Shown here: piece by piece, positions 8,736 to 18,457 of the stretch
Layout of the letters: each line of letters opens with the position of its first letter
How positions within the stretch are numbered: the stretch's first letter is position 1
Assembly (NCBI GenBank): GCA_026708585.1
Contig: JAPOUQ010000013.1
Location: 1 to 64,000 of the forward strand
Length of the DNA: 64,000 nucleotides
Reading direction: 5' to 3'
Origin: Gammaproteobacteria bacterium
Lineage (GTDB): Bacteria > Pseudomonadota > Gammaproteobacteria > Arenicellales > Poriferihabitantaceae
Program-made: the position numbers and the translations under genes
The notes under the pieces: model-generated
Seen by the model: the letters and a program-made list of their open reading frames with translations, nothing else
Told to the model about the DNA's origin: nothing
The model's database searches: none

Positions 8736-9923
8736 TTATTGAATGATCTCGTCGATAGTCAGTGATAGAATTTCCTCAGGCTCACCAGAGATTTGGATAG
8801 AGTTACTCACGACATCTCCCGAATTCCTCTGAGCTGTTCCGCTTTTCGAAATTCTTGCCTGAATGATAATGTCTTCAAACTGATCGACTGTCATGTTTTC
8901 AATCATGGAATCAGCGCTTGACAATTGCACAGTTTTAGGCAGGTCACCAACTGCCAATTTGCGTATAGCAAGCGGAGCGGGAGGTCCATTAGTTGCTTTG
9001 GCAGTAACGAAAACGATGTCGTTTGAAGAAACATATTGAAATAGGTTTTTGTCCAGTGCAATTTCAACTGTCAAAATTTTACCCTGATCCACTTCAGCGT
9101 TCTCAACATTGTTGTTTAACAATGCTCGCTGTTGTTTAATCATTGTCAACAAGGATTGTCTTACTTCTTGTTCATCCTGAATCAGAGTCAACAGAAATTC
9201 CAACTGCTCAATAGAGTTTTCAATTTCCCCTCGACTACTTGCACCTAGCGCTGAAATCCAAATTGCATTTTGATGTTGTGGGTCAATGGCTAGTGCCTGT
9301 TTGATATATGTTTCAGCTTCCAGTGTGTAGGTGTCATTGTTGTTCAAAATAACAGCATTCGCTAGACTGGTGAGATAATCAGGGTTTCCGGGAGACAAAT
9401 CATTTAATCTGCGGTAGACCGCTTCAGCCTTGAGAGATTTTCCGATTGTCGAATATACATTTCCAGCAACCTCCAGAGACTCGATGTTGTTTGGGTTTTG
9501 TTCAATCTTCTCCTCTAGTTGACGGATCATTTCTTCAATATTTTCTGGAATAGCAGTGGTTTCTGTTTGAGGATGTTGTGCAGTACCAAACATCAATGAT
9601 GGATCGCCTATCTGATAATATAGCCCAAGCGAGATACCGATCAAGAAAACCGGGATCCAGAGAGAATACCGAAACGGAATAATTTTGTTATTGAGTGTTT
9701 GTTTGGTCTTTGTGTCCTCCAGTAAGTTGTTCTTTATTTCGTCCTCGGCCTCTATGCGGTCTTCATGATCCATGTGCTGAATTTCATCCATTCGATAAAG
9801 TGCAATGTCTGTATTTGAGTGCTCTCGTCCATTTTGTTCGATTCGAAAACGATTCAACAATACAGGTAATACCGCAATAATTGCAACAGTAGTCAGTAAC
9901 AGCATGATCAGTGCTGGAATCAC
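8736..9923 (-). CDS. ccmI: Cytochrome c maturation protein CcmI (TPR)
   Basis: Apocytochrome c chaperone of System I maturation. It has an N-terminal TM (about residues 1-22), a cytoplasmic heptad-rich segment and a second TM near residues 88-105 (SLWIPVFLIGISLGLYY). A periplasmic TPR region follows (about 130-250: NPNNIESLEVAGNVYSTIGK, DYLTSLANAVILNN, NAIWISALGASSRGE), then a C-terminal beta domain like that of fused CcmI/NrfG-type proteins (LTVEIALDKNL). It is the last gene of the operon and overlaps ccmH by 4 bp. Confidence 0.9.
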   Translation of the reverse strand: MIPALIMLLLTTVAIIAVLPVLLNRFRIEQNGREHSNTDIALYRMDEIQHMDHEDRIEAEDEIKNNLLEDTKTKQTLNNKIIPFRYSLWIPVFLIGISLGLYYQIGDPSLMFGTAQHPQTETTAIPENIEEMIRQLEEKIEQNPNNIESLEVAGNVYSTIGKSLKAEAVYRRLNDLSPGNPDYLTSLANAVILNNNDTYTLEAETYIKQALAIDPQHQNAIWISALGASSRGEIENSIEQLEFLLTLIQDEQEVRQSLLTMIKQQRALLNNNVENAEVDQGKILTVEIALDKNLFQYVSSNDIVFVTAKATNGPPAPLAIRKLAVGDLPKTVQLSSADSMIENMTVDQFEDIIIQARISKSGTAQRNSGDVVSNSIQISGEPEEILSLTIDEIIQ

Positions 9924-10423
9924 AAGAAGGAATCCCCTTTGCGTCTGTTGAGTAAATCTTCTGCAGTTTGTCGTTCGTTTTTACCGAGCTCTAGTAGTCC
10001 GCTTTGCGAGCGTTTACGAATTCGGGTGATGATCAAGAATAGAATCAATAACAAACCCAAAAATGGCAGACTCCAAAGGGCATATGTTGAGAACATCAAA
10101 GGTGGACGGTACATAACGAATGTTCCGAATCGATCCGTCATATAAACGACTACTTCCTCATAGCTCTTACCCTCACTTACCAGTTGGTGGGTTTTTTTTC
10201 TCAGGTCTGTTGCTAACTCGGCGTTGGAGTCCAACAAATTCTGGTTTTTACAAACCAAACAGCGCAGCTCTCTGATTAACCGATCATAGGTTTTTTGTTG
10301 TTCAAAAGTGGGTAAATCCGGTAACGGTTCAGCTGCAAGACCAATCACTGGAAGGATGATCACGATTGATACCACGAGTATGAGAGGGCTGATGAATCGA
10401 TTTAGTAACATAGTCGAAATCAC
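9920..10423 (-). CDS. ccmH: Cytochrome c maturation thiol reductase CcmH
   Basis: Periplasmic, membrane-anchored thioredox protein that reduces or holds apocytochrome c for heme ligation. It has a signal peptide (about residues 1-30), the redox motif LRCLVCKNQ with C55 and C58, the three-helix bundle (NAELATDLRKKTHQLVSEGK, YMTDRFGTFVMYRPP) and one C-terminal TM (LWSLPFLGLLLILFLII). 167 aa corresponds to the short CcmH form, consistent with CcmI being a separate gene. It overlaps ccmG by 4 bp. Confidence 0.95.
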   Translation of the reverse strand: MISTMLLNRFISPLILVVSIVIILPVIGLAAEPLPDLPTFEQQKTYDRLIRELRCLVCKNQNLLDSNAELATDLRKKTHQLVSEGKSYEEVVVYMTDRFGTFVMYRPPLMFSTYALWSLPFLGLLLILFLIITRIRKRSQSGLLELGKNERQTAEDLLNRRKGDSFL

Positions 10424-10968
10424 GATTCCTGCTTTTGTAAAAGATCAATAAGTGGAATGATCTGATGGAAGATGATTTCCTGAGTTAACGGGCCAATATG
10501 CTTATATTGAATCATTCCGTCCTTGTCAATCAGAAAGGTTTCTGGAACCCCATATACCCCATAATCGATACCTACATTACCAGTTTTATCAACAGCAATA
10601 AAACTATATGGGTTTCCATGCATCTCGAGCCACTTCTTGGCATCATCCTGCTCATCTTTGTAATTTAATCCCACAATTTGTACATCACTGCTATCCGAAA
10701 GATTATTTAGAAGCGGATGTTCCTCAACACAGGCAACACACCATGAAGCCCAAACATTGAGAAGCCAGACCTGACCTTGCATGTCCTTTTTAGAGAGTAA
10801 GAATTGGTTCTCTAGATCCGATAACATGAATTCAGGTGCAGATTTCCCAATTAAGGGAGAGGGAATATGTTCCGGATTTTTGCCTAATGCAATATACAAA
10901 AGTACAGACAAAGCGCAAAAGATAATGAAAGGCCATAAACCCTTGTATCGCTTATGTAATGAATTCAT
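10420..10968 (-). CDS. ccmG: Thiol:disulfide interchange protein CcmG/DsbE
   Basis: Membrane-tethered thioredoxin-fold reductant for the CcmH/apocytochrome pathway. An N-terminal TM (about residues 13-29) is followed by the DsbE signature WASWCVACVEEHPLL with C77 and C80. The cis-proline loop is YGVYGVPETFLID and the fold ends with IGPLTQEI. 182 aa is standard. It starts 1 bp from the ccmF stop and overlaps ccmH by 4 bp. Confidence 0.96.
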   Translation of the reverse strand: MNSLHKRYKGLWPFIIFCALSVLLYIALGKNPEHIPSPLIGKSAPEFMLSDLENQFLLSKKDMQGQVWLLNVWASWCVACVEEHPLLNNLSDSSDVQIVGLNYKDEQDDAKKWLEMHGNPYSFIAVDKTGNVGIDYGVYGVPETFLIDKDGMIQYKHIGPLTQEIIFHQIIPLIDLLQKQES

Positions 10969-10969
10969 T

Positions 10970-12928
10970 CTAGATTTGTGCAGGTTTTAATTGTCTGGTC
11001 CTGACACGACTGCGGTAGCGTTTGTCGGTAGCTCCCAGAAGTCCGCCAACAGCCATGAAAATTGCTCCCAACCAGATCCAGCGAATAAATGGTTTCCAGT
11101 AAATTCTGACCGCCCAGACTTGGAAATTTTCAAGTGGCTCACCAAGAGCTACATACAAATCACGGGTGAAGCCCGGATCTATTGCTGCTTCTGTCATTGG
11201 ATTTTGTTGAACACGATACACCCTTTTTTCTGGTTCAAGGAGAGCAACATGCCGACCTGATTGATACACATTAAATAAGCCAGTTACGGAGCTGTAGTTG
11301 GGTCCTTCACGACTGACTACATCTTCAAAAACGAACGTGTAGTTTTCGATTTCATACTGATCTCCTGTTTGCATGCGAATATCTTTTTCAATACTGTAGA
11401 CGGTAGTCATTGTGACACCAATGATGAATATTCCCAGTCCGATGTGAGCAATGATCATCCCATAAATTGCCCGTGGCGTTGACCATAGATTTCGCAAGCG
11501 GTTTACCTGACCCATTCTGTCTACAATTACAGAAAGACTGAGCAGGATGACCAGCATGCCTCCGGTGATGCCAGCCGCTAGACCGAATGAGTAAAATGGC
11601 ATTGCAAATGGCACCAGAAAGCCACAGAGTATGGATGCAATACCAGTCAGTAAAACCCGATTTCGCATTCGTGAGAAATCATCTTTTTTCCACCGTAGCA
11701 ATGCACCAATACCAACTGCGATAAGGAGTGGAAAACCAAGCCAAGTGAATATGAAATCAAAATAGGGTGGTCCCACCGAAATTTTGCCAAGATTCAATGC
11801 ATCGAAGATTAAAGGATAAAGCGTTCCAAGCAGGACCGAAAAACACAATATTCCGAATAAGACATTATTTATCAGAATCATCATTTCCCTTGAAATTAGA
11901 TGGAATCGGACTTGGCTTATTATGGTTGAGGTTCTGTAGGCATAGAGTAGTAAGGAACTACCAGTTACAATGCCAAGGAAAACCAATATGAAAAGACCCC
12001 TTGTAGGGTCAGTTGCAAATGCATGCACGGATATCAGGACGCCGGATCGGACCAAAAATGTTCCTAGTAAAGAAAGAGAAAAAGCCAGAACTGCTAGTAG
12101 GACGGTCCAGGCTTTGAAGACTCCCCGTTTTTCGGTGGCCGCTAGCGAGTGAATCAGTGCTGTACCAACCAACCAAGGCATGAAGGATGCATTTTCAACG
12201 GGATCCCAAAACCACCAACCGCCCCATCCGAGCTCATAGTAAGCCCACCAAGATCCCAGAGCAATTCCAATTGTGAGAAACACCCATGCCATATTTGCCC
12301 ATGGGCGAGTCCAACGTGCCCATGCTGAATCGAATCGTCCATCCAGTAACGCTGCAATTGAAAAGGCGAAAGGCACAGAAAAACCCACATAGCCAAGGTA
12401 GAGCATCGGAGGATGCACGGCCAGTCCAAAATCCTGGAGTAGGGGGTTGAGGTCACGCCCTTCTAGAGGAGCGGGTGATAAACGTGTAAATGGATTGGAG
12501 GTGAACAATGTAAAGAGTAAAAAACCAACACAAACCAGACCCATAACAGCTAATACTCGGCTTGACAGGTAAGAGGGTAGGGATTTGGAAAATAGAGCTA
12601 CGGCCGAAGTCCAGCCGGATAGAATCAGAATCCAGAGCAGGAGCGAGCCTTCATGTCCTCCCCATACTCCAGAAATTTTATAAATCAGAGGGAGCTCGCT
12701 ATTCGAGTGGTTTACGACATACGAAACAGAAAAGTCATTGTTTAGAAAGGCCCAAGTAAGACAAAAATACGAAAACGAAATCAATGCGAATTGGGCCAAT
12801 GCAGCCGGTCGGGCAAAGGCAGTCCAGGTAGTTATGCCTCGGTGAGCACCGATCAGTGGCAAGGTTGACAGTAGTAGACCAACAGAGAGAGCTAGAATCA
12901 GAGAAAAATGTCCGAGTTCGGGAATCAT
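10970..12928 (-). CDS. ccmF: Heme lyase CcmF
   Basis: Large polytopic membrane protein (652 aa) that, with CcmH, attaches heme to apocytochrome c. The tryptophan-rich heme-binding WWD segment is visible (WAYYELGWGGWWFWDPVEN), as are the conserved GVWGGHEGSLLLW, PPMLYLGYVGFSVPFAF and GTFLVRSGVL blocks. About 14-15 hydrophobic segments are present and a periplasmic loop lies near the C terminus. It overlaps ccmE by 4 bp (12925-12928), so it is translationally coupled. Confidence 0.97.
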   Translation of the reverse strand: MIPELGHFSLILALSVGLLLSTLPLIGAHRGITTWTAFARPAALAQFALISFSYFCLTWAFLNNDFSVSYVVNHSNSELPLIYKISGVWGGHEGSLLLWILILSGWTSAVALFSKSLPSYLSSRVLAVMGLVCVGFLLFTLFTSNPFTRLSPAPLEGRDLNPLLQDFGLAVHPPMLYLGYVGFSVPFAFSIAALLDGRFDSAWARWTRPWANMAWVFLTIGIALGSWWAYYELGWGGWWFWDPVENASFMPWLVGTALIHSLAATEKRGVFKAWTVLLAVLAFSLSLLGTFLVRSGVLISVHAFATDPTRGLFILVFLGIVTGSSLLLYAYRTSTIISQVRFHLISREMMILINNVLFGILCFSVLLGTLYPLIFDALNLGKISVGPPYFDFIFTWLGFPLLIAVGIGALLRWKKDDFSRMRNRVLLTGIASILCGFLVPFAMPFYSFGLAAGITGGMLVILLSLSVIVDRMGQVNRLRNLWSTPRAIYGMIIAHIGLGIFIIGVTMTTVYSIEKDIRMQTGDQYEIENYTFVFEDVVSREGPNYSSVTGLFNVYQSGRHVALLEPEKRVYRVQQNPMTEAAIDPGFTRDLYVALGEPLENFQVWAVRIYWKPFIRWIWLGAIFMAVGGLLGATDKRYRSRVRTRQLKPAQI

Positions 12929-13380
12929 TGTTCGTATCCTGATTCTATTGATTGCTGACCATGTGCAGCCTTTATGGACTCGCTGATTTCCGGTGCCATA
13001 TAAGTCTCATCATGCTTGGCTAGAACCTGATCAGCGTGAAATTGATTCTCTTTCATTTTTCCTGATACCACTATACCTTGACCCTCCCGAAATAAGTCCG
13101 GCAGGATACCGGTATAGACAACAGTTACTACTTTCGCAGTATCGGTAAGGTCAAATTTTACTTTCAAGCTATCCGAATCCCGATCCACAGATCCCTTGAC
13201 AACCATTCCTCCAATTCGTATAGATGTATCGGGAGGGATCTCCCCTGCATAAACTTGACTCGGACTATAGAACAGATTGATGTTTTCGTTTAACGAAAGT
13301 AGCGTTAGTACTGCAGAAATTGAAACTCCGATCAACACCATAGCAACAATTAACATCCTAGCCTTTCGTTGTGCTTTCAT
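12925..13380 (-). CDS. ccmE: Heme chaperone CcmE
   Basis: Periplasmic heme shuttle, anchored by an N-terminal TM (about residues 7-28), with an OB-fold domain. The heme-binding histidine is H123 in VLAKHDETYMAPE, the canonical HDExY motif. The conserved IRIGGMVVKGSV strand follows the anchor. 151 aa matches the family. It lies between ccmD (42 bp gap) and ccmF (4 bp overlap). Confidence 0.97.
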   Translation of the reverse strand: MKAQRKARMLIVAMVLIGVSISAVLTLLSLNENINLFYSPSQVYAGEIPPDTSIRIGGMVVKGSVDRDSDSLKVKFDLTDTAKVVTVVYTGILPDLFREGQGIVVSGKMKENQFHADQVLAKHDETYMAPEISESIKAAHGQQSIESGYEQ

Positions 13381-13422
13381 ATTCTTGAGTATCTTGGGAA
13401 TTGTATGATGTTTGGGAAATTG

Positions 13423-13578
13423 CTATTTCGATGATTTGTGATGCTTTGCAATTTCATTGATCAAATGTTTATGATGTCGAATTGGAATGACAATACCAAA
13501 TACCAACACTGCAATAACCACTGCATAACTGGTCCAGATATAAAAACCATGTCCGCCCATATTGATAAGATCAGTCAT
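13423..13578 (-). CDS. ccmD: Heme exporter subunit CcmD
   Basis: A 51-aa single-TM protein that stabilises the CcmABC-CcmE complex. It shows the typical MGGHGFYIWTSYAVV opening, one membrane helix and a His/Lys-rich cytosolic tail. The start at 13578 (MTDLINMGGHG) is chosen because this is where CcmD homology begins; an upstream in-frame start at 13629 would add 17 residues inside ccmC. It overlaps the ccmC stop by 8 bp. Confidence 0.92.
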   Translation of the reverse strand: MTDLINMGGHGFYIWTSYAVVIAVLVFGIVIPIRHHKHLINEIAKHHKSSK

Positions 13579-14359
13579 GAATAACCTCTTTGACCCATTG
13601 TGTTCTTCGCTCAAGATCCAGAAGCTCACATCGAACCCGATAAAATAAAACAGAAACGAAATACAGATTCATGGAAACTGTTGTGATAAGTAACGGCACC
13701 AGCATTCGTGTATCTATGCTCGGGCCATCCATTCGAATCACAGTTGAACCTTGATGCAATGTATTCCACCATTCAACTGAATAATGAATAATTGGAATAT
13801 TTACCAATCCAACGAGGCTCAGTACCGCGGTTGCTTGTGAAGCTGTTTTCCGGTCCAGTATTGCCCTGTCTAGGGCCATATATCCCATGAATAAGAAAAA
13901 TAATACTAGTTCAGAGGTTAATCGCGCATCCCAGATCCAGTAGGTCCCCCAAGTTGGTTTGCCCCATAGCGACCCGGTTATCAGAGCGCAAAATGTAAAT
14001 GCAGCGCCAATAGGGGCGCAGGAACGAGACACACAAAAGGCCACCTTCATCCTCCAGATGAGTCCGATGGCTGCTGAAATAGCCATCAATACATATACCG
14101 ATAAAGACATCCATGCTGTAGGGACATGAATATAAATGATGCGATAGCTATCTCCCATCTGATAATCAGGTGGAGCGATAAAGAGTCCCATGTAAAGACC
14201 AATTATCATCAAAATGAACGCGCACCATCCTGTACGCGGTCCCCAGCGTGAGGCCATGCGGTAGAAATAGGACGGGGAACCAAACCGATGAAACCAGACC
14301 CAAGAATTGCGAGTACGCCTTGGTAGCCGATCTTTTGATTTAGTGTACTGTGATGTCAT
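13571..14359 (-). CDS. ccmC: Heme exporter protein CcmC
   Basis: Six-TM membrane protein that loads heme onto CcmE. The WWD-family signature is WGTYWIWDARLTSELVLFF, with flanking histidine-bearing loops (IYIHVPTAWMS; NIPIIHYSVEWWNTLHQG) that ligate heme. The N-terminal hydrophilic stretch of about 40 residues is somewhat long, so a later start is possible. 262 aa. It lies 53 bp downstream of ccmB. Confidence 0.96.
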   Translation of the reverse strand: MTSQYTKSKDRLPRRTRNSWVWFHRFGSPSYFYRMASRWGPRTGWCAFILMIIGLYMGLFIAPPDYQMGDSYRIIYIHVPTAWMSLSVYVLMAISAAIGLIWRMKVAFCVSRSCAPIGAAFTFCALITGSLWGKPTWGTYWIWDARLTSELVLFFLFMGYMALDRAILDRKTASQATAVLSLVGLVNIPIIHYSVEWWNTLHQGSTVIRMDGPSIDTRMLVPLLITTVSMNLYFVSVLFYRVRCELLDLERRTQWVKEVIHD

Positions 14360-14412
14360 GTGTCTTCAAAAACAACAACTCGGCAATTTATTTTATCCGA
14401 TTTAGCCTGATT

Positions 14413-15072
14413 CTAATTCAGGTTGATTCGAAGGGCTGCTGCTGTTGCAAAGGGTGCTAGGGTAATGCTGAGCACAAGTATCGCACCTAATAAATAAGCC
14501 TGGCCATGCCAATTAAGACCAATAAGATCGGAACTGATACAACTGGTTCCAAAAATCAGCACAGGTATATAAAGGGGAAGAGTAATCATTGTGAGCAATA
14601 CCCCACTATAACGAAGACCAACAGTAAGAGCAGCACCGATTGATCCAACCATACTCAAAGTTGGTGTTCCGAGTAGAAGGCTTACGATCAATGCGTCAAT
14701 AGTGTGTACTGGAACATGTAGCATCATAGCGATGATGAGGCACATTATGATGAGGGGTAATCCTGATATTAGCCAATGAGAGATTATGCGAGCCAGGGCT
14801 ACAACATAAAGAGAGTCAATAGCAATAAACATCTGATCGATGGTTCCATCGTTAAAATCTTCTTTGAATAGAGTATCAAGAGCAAGAAGGGTAGCCAACA
14901 GTGCTGAAATCCAGATAACTCCCGGGGCAATTCTTTGTAAGATTTCTGATTCTGGGGTGACCGATAGGGGAAATAGTGAAACGATAATAATAAAGAAACC
15001 AAGTGGTTGAATCGTGCCCGAAAGATTCTGCGAGACGCATTTAAGGTCACGTTGAATTATCGTAATTAACAT
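14413..15072 (-). CDS. ccmB: Heme exporter protein CcmB
   Basis: Membrane subunit of the CcmAB ABC complex that releases holo-CcmE using ATP. 219 aa with six hydrophobic segments. It has the CcmB opening IIQRDLKCVSQNLSGTIQPL and the conserved DTLFKEDFNDGTIDQM loop. It overlaps ccmA by 7 bp (15066-15072). Confidence 0.94.
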   Translation of the reverse strand: MLITIIQRDLKCVSQNLSGTIQPLGFFIIIVSLFPLSVTPESEILQRIAPGVIWISALLATLLALDTLFKEDFNDGTIDQMFIAIDSLYVVALARIISHWLISGLPLIIMCLIIAMMLHVPVHTIDALIVSLLLGTPTLSMVGSIGAALTVGLRYSGVLLTMITLPLYIPVLIFGTSCISSDLIGLNWHGQAYLLGAILVLSITLAPFATAAALRINLN

Positions 15073-15758
15073 TGAGTAAATTCATTTTTGTAAGTGCATA
15101 GATCAAGCTGTGCATCTTGCCCAGAACCAAAATCAATTGGCTGGTGAGAACAATAGATATACATGCCACCTGCATTTACGTGGGATTTTGCCAGATCAAT
15201 CAAAAGATCAATGCCCTGGCTATCAAGAGACGTAGCGGGCTCGTCAAGTAGCCACAAATCATATCGATTGAGGGCCAGTCTTGAGAGGCAGACTCGTTGT
15301 CTTTGTCCCGCTGAAAGGTTCATGCAAAGTCGCTTTGAGTAATGCGCTACATTCATTTTTTCTAGACATTCTTTTGGAGATAAGTTGGAATGGTTTCCGT
15401 TTATTCGTGCATAGAATTCTAGATTCTCAAGCGGGGTCAATTCCCCCCGCAGACCTGTGGTATGGCCTACATAGGCAATTTTTGGTGTTTTTCTGGGTTT
15501 GCTATCATTTTTCTGGTCAAGATTCCAAAAAATTTCCCCGAATACAGGTTTGTGTATACCTGCGATAGTGCGTATCAATGTGGTTTTTCCAGAACCATTC
15601 GGTCCAACAATTCTCAGCCCCTGACTCTCTACAAGACAAAAAGACAGATTCGAAAATAACGCAAGATCGAAACGTTCACATGTCAGATTCTTAACGGACA
15701 GTAGTACCTTTGTCGAAGATGAATCGACAGCTTGGATATCTGTAATTTCAGTATTCAA
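15066..15758 (-). CDS. ccmA: Heme exporter ATP-binding protein CcmA
   Basis: ABC ATPase that powers CcmE release. Walker A is IVGPNGSGKTTLIR, the signature is LSAGQRQRVCLSRLAL, Walker B is LWLLDEPATSLD and the H-loop is YCSHQP. 230 aa. It is the first gene of the nine-gene ccm operon, and the order A-B-C-D-E-F-G-H-I is the standard proteobacterial System I order. The operon promoter should lie in the gap to the right. Confidence 0.95.
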   Translation of the reverse strand: MNTEITDIQAVDSSSTKVLLSVKNLTCERFDLALFSNLSFCLVESQGLRIVGPNGSGKTTLIRTIAGIHKPVFGEIFWNLDQKNDSKPRKTPKIAYVGHTTGLRGELTPLENLEFYARINGNHSNLSPKECLEKMNVAHYSKRLCMNLSAGQRQRVCLSRLALNRYDLWLLDEPATSLDSQGIDLLIDLAKSHVNAGGMYIYCSHQPIDFGSGQDAQLDLCTYKNEFTQC

Positions 15759-16464
15759 TAATCTGTAACCTGCATAAACTAGTTTGCGAATAGATGAGCC
15801 TGATAACCTGTTGGACAGATATCGTCTCCATCAAGATGATACAGACAGTGATCGGCTTTAATGCCAAAGTTTTCTCAATCGAAAAAACTGGATAACATCC
15901 ACTGAAAGTGAACTGTCCATGTGAGAATCAATATGATGAGACGAAATAGTGCTGAAGATGGAGTATTTTCAACTGTGAATAATAGTCGATAATAGAAAAT
16001 TCAAATCAAGTCCTCAATTCGAAAGATCCTATGTTTTGATCTTACTGTTGTAATCTATCAGGTATCCCATTTTGATTTTGGCTACGGCACAGGAGACACT
16101 TCATAATCGAAGTTAATGCTGAAGCAGATACGAAGATGACGCTAATATCTATGGTGTTTAGGCAGCAAGCTTCTACCTTGGTTTTTCTTTTTCATTTTTG
16201 GATTTGAGATGGTTATTGTATTTCGTAATGCGATGATATTTATTGTACTTGATGTGAACTTATTCGCAATTGAATCATTGTGATCCGAATCTTTTTCATT
16301 TAACCATCGATCAGGTTAGAATTAATTGAAAATAATTTTGCGAATTGCGAATGTATAAGGGTCATAACATCATGAAAGTGGTCGTGAATGGTCTTAGTAC
16401 AATTACAAATTTTCACCGCTTGCATAATTTTGACTCAATTCAGATGTTCTGATAGGGAATAATC
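15759..16464. other. Long non-coding gap between ccmA and dinB
   Basis: About 700 bp between divergent genes, AT-rich. It must hold promoters for the ccm operon and dinB. I saw no tRNA, no convincing ORF and no LexA-type CTGT-N8-ACAG box before dinB. Confidence 0.5.
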
Positions 16465-17646
16465 ATGATTATTCATGTAGATATGGATGCATTTTATGCA
16501 TCTGTCGAAGAACGTGAAAATCCAGAGATTCGAGGCAGGCCATTGATTGTTGGGGGGCTCCCAGACAAAAGAGGTGTGGTCTCAGCCGCCAACTACCCAG
16601 CCAGAGAATTTGGTATACATAGTGCGATGCCCTCCGCTCTTGCTGTACAGAAATGCCCAGATTTGCTGATCGTTTCTCCAAGACATGCCTTGTACCGAAA
16701 AGTATCGAAACAGATAGTTGATATATTTTCACGTTATACACCGATTATCGAACCCCTTTCTCTTGATGAAGCTTTTTTAGACTGCAGTGGGAGTGAAAAA
16801 CTCTACGGTGATTCAATTCGAATTGGCAAACAAATCAAATCGGTCATTGCAAACGAACTTAAGTTAATCGCCTCTGTCGGTATCGCGCCGAACAAGTTCC
16901 TAGCCAAACTAGCGAGTGATGAAGGAAAGCCGGATGGATTTACTGTAATTATGGCAGAACAGGTTCAGTCATTTCTTGACCCAAAGCCCATTAATCGTCT
17001 TTGGGGGATTGGCAAGGTCAGTAGTGCGAGATTTCAATCTTCGGGCATAAAAACTATCAAGGATTTCAGATTAGCCGATCCAATAATTATCCGGAATTTG
17101 TTGGGTCAGGATGCGACAAAAATCCAAAAACTTGCTTGTGGAATTGATAACCGAAAAGTAACACCCGACAGTGAAGTGAAATCTATTTCTCAGGAAACTA
17201 CTTTTGCACAGGATATCAGTGATTATAGAGCAATTGAGTCAACAGCAATCTACCTAACTGAGAGTGTGTGTTATAGATTGCGTGAAGCAAATCTTGAGGG
17301 TCGAGTGATCAAAGTGAAAATCCGCTTTGCTGATTTCAATACCATTAGTCGATCACGAACTCTAGAAAGTCCCAGTAATCGTACGCAAATCGCTTGGAAA
17401 ATTGTGCGTTATTTGATTGCTGAGGAATTGCAGGATCAAACCTTCAAAGTGAGATTAATCGGTATAGGAGTTTCTGGATTCGATTCTGAACCGAGTCAGC
17501 AAAGTTCAATATTTGATCATATAGAGCAAAATAATCAGAGCGCCAACTCATCAGGAGATATTGATTATTTGACCGATGAAATCCGCAATCGATTTGGTCG
17601 AGATGTGATTCAACTCGGCCGTTCAGTCGGTTCAGAAAAAGACTGA
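16465..17646 (+). CDS. dinB: DNA polymerase IV
   Basis: Y-family translesion polymerase. The catalytic acidic motifs are VDMDAFYASVE at the N terminus and LSLDEAFLDCSG near residue 100. The helix-hairpin-helix thumb (RLWGIGKVSSARFQSSGIKT) and little-finger region follow. 393 aa exceeds E. coli DinB (351) by a C-terminal polar extension. The extreme C terminus (DVIQLGRSV) does not show a clear clamp-binding QxxLxLF motif. No obvious SOS box is present upstream. Confidence 0.95.
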   Translation: MIIHVDMDAFYASVEERENPEIRGRPLIVGGLPDKRGVVSAANYPAREFGIHSAMPSALAVQKCPDLLIVSPRHALYRKVSKQIVDIFSRYTPIIEPLSLDEAFLDCSGSEKLYGDSIRIGKQIKSVIANELKLIASVGIAPNKFLAKLASDEGKPDGFTVIMAEQVQSFLDPKPINRLWGIGKVSSARFQSSGIKTIKDFRLADPIIIRNLLGQDATKIQKLACGIDNRKVTPDSEVKSISQETTFAQDISDYRAIESTAIYLTESVCYRLREANLEGRVIKVKIRFADFNTISRSRTLESPSNRTQIAWKIVRYLIAEELQDQTFKVRLIGIGVSGFDSEPSQQSSIFDHIEQNNQSANSSGDIDYLTDEIRNRFGRDVIQLGRSVGSEKD

Positions 17647-17669
17647 TAAGAAATGATGGTTAGGTTTGT

Positions 17670-18380
17670 TCAGTGAATCAAAGCTCCTCCATCAACATCG
17701 ATAGTGGTTCCCGTTACAAATTCATTTTCAAGAGCAAATTGGATGGCTTTGGCAACTTCTTCGGGTTTTCCGGCTCTGGGAATCAAGTGGTCTTTCGTGG
17801 ATTCTGACAGAAAAATTTCTCGATCATGTCCTTGTTGAGAAAACATAGGGGTATCAATTAGCCCGGGTGCAACCGCATTGATTCGTATGGGCTTCAATTC
17901 ATGAGCCATTCCTCGAACAAAGCCTTCAACAGCATTCCCTACTGTAGAAATAGCAATATAACCTGGTTTGAAGCGTCTAGCTGGATATCCGCTGACCAAA
18001 ACTATTGCTCCATTTGATTTTACATGCCTAGCACCAAGATGGACAGAGTTTGTATATCCCCATAATTTCGCAAATGAGCCTCGAAATCCTTCAATATCCA
18101 TATCCAGAAAGGGACCTACTGCCCGTTGGCCACCTGTTGCTGAATTGACCAGATAATCAAATTGTCTATGACGTTCAAGAAAACTCTGTAAAGACTGTCT
18201 ATCGAGCACATCAACGCTCTCCACATGAACCCCTGATAAAGGTTCATCAAGCACTCCACGACGACTGCCTACAATTACCTCGACTCCCTGATTTGCTAAT
18301 AGTCGGGAAGTTTCTAGTCCAATACCCGAACTTCCTCCGAGTACGATTGCTTTTTTGTTGATTGCAGGTTTCATATTCAA
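17670..18380 (-). CDS. SDR-family oxidoreductase, atypical active site
   Basis: Rossmann-fold short-chain dehydrogenase-like protein, 236 aa. The cofactor-binding motif GGSSGIGLE is at about residues 15-23 and the LVNSAT block replaces the usual NNAG. The catalytic serine is in VSGYPARR. The YxxxK motif reads YIAIS, so the catalytic lysine is missing. The C-terminal IRINAVAPGLIDTPMF and GTTIDVDGGALIH are typical. Substrate unknown. It lies 77 bp after panC on the same strand and is convergent with dinB. Confidence 0.85.
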   Translation of the reverse strand: MNMKPAINKKAIVLGGSSGIGLETSRLLANQGVEVIVGSRRGVLDEPLSGVHVESVDVLDRQSLQSFLERHRQFDYLVNSATGGQRAVGPFLDMDIEGFRGSFAKLWGYTNSVHLGARHVKSNGAIVLVSGYPARRFKPGYIAISTVGNAVEGFVRGMAHELKPIRINAVAPGLIDTPMFSQQGHDREIFLSESTKDHLIPRAGKPEEVAKAIQFALENEFVTGTTIDVDGGALIH

Positions 18381-18457
18381 TGTTCGATTTGGAGAATAGA
18401 GTAATGGTTACTGTATCAGATTGATTGTTAATGAATATATATGACGATTCAATACTT

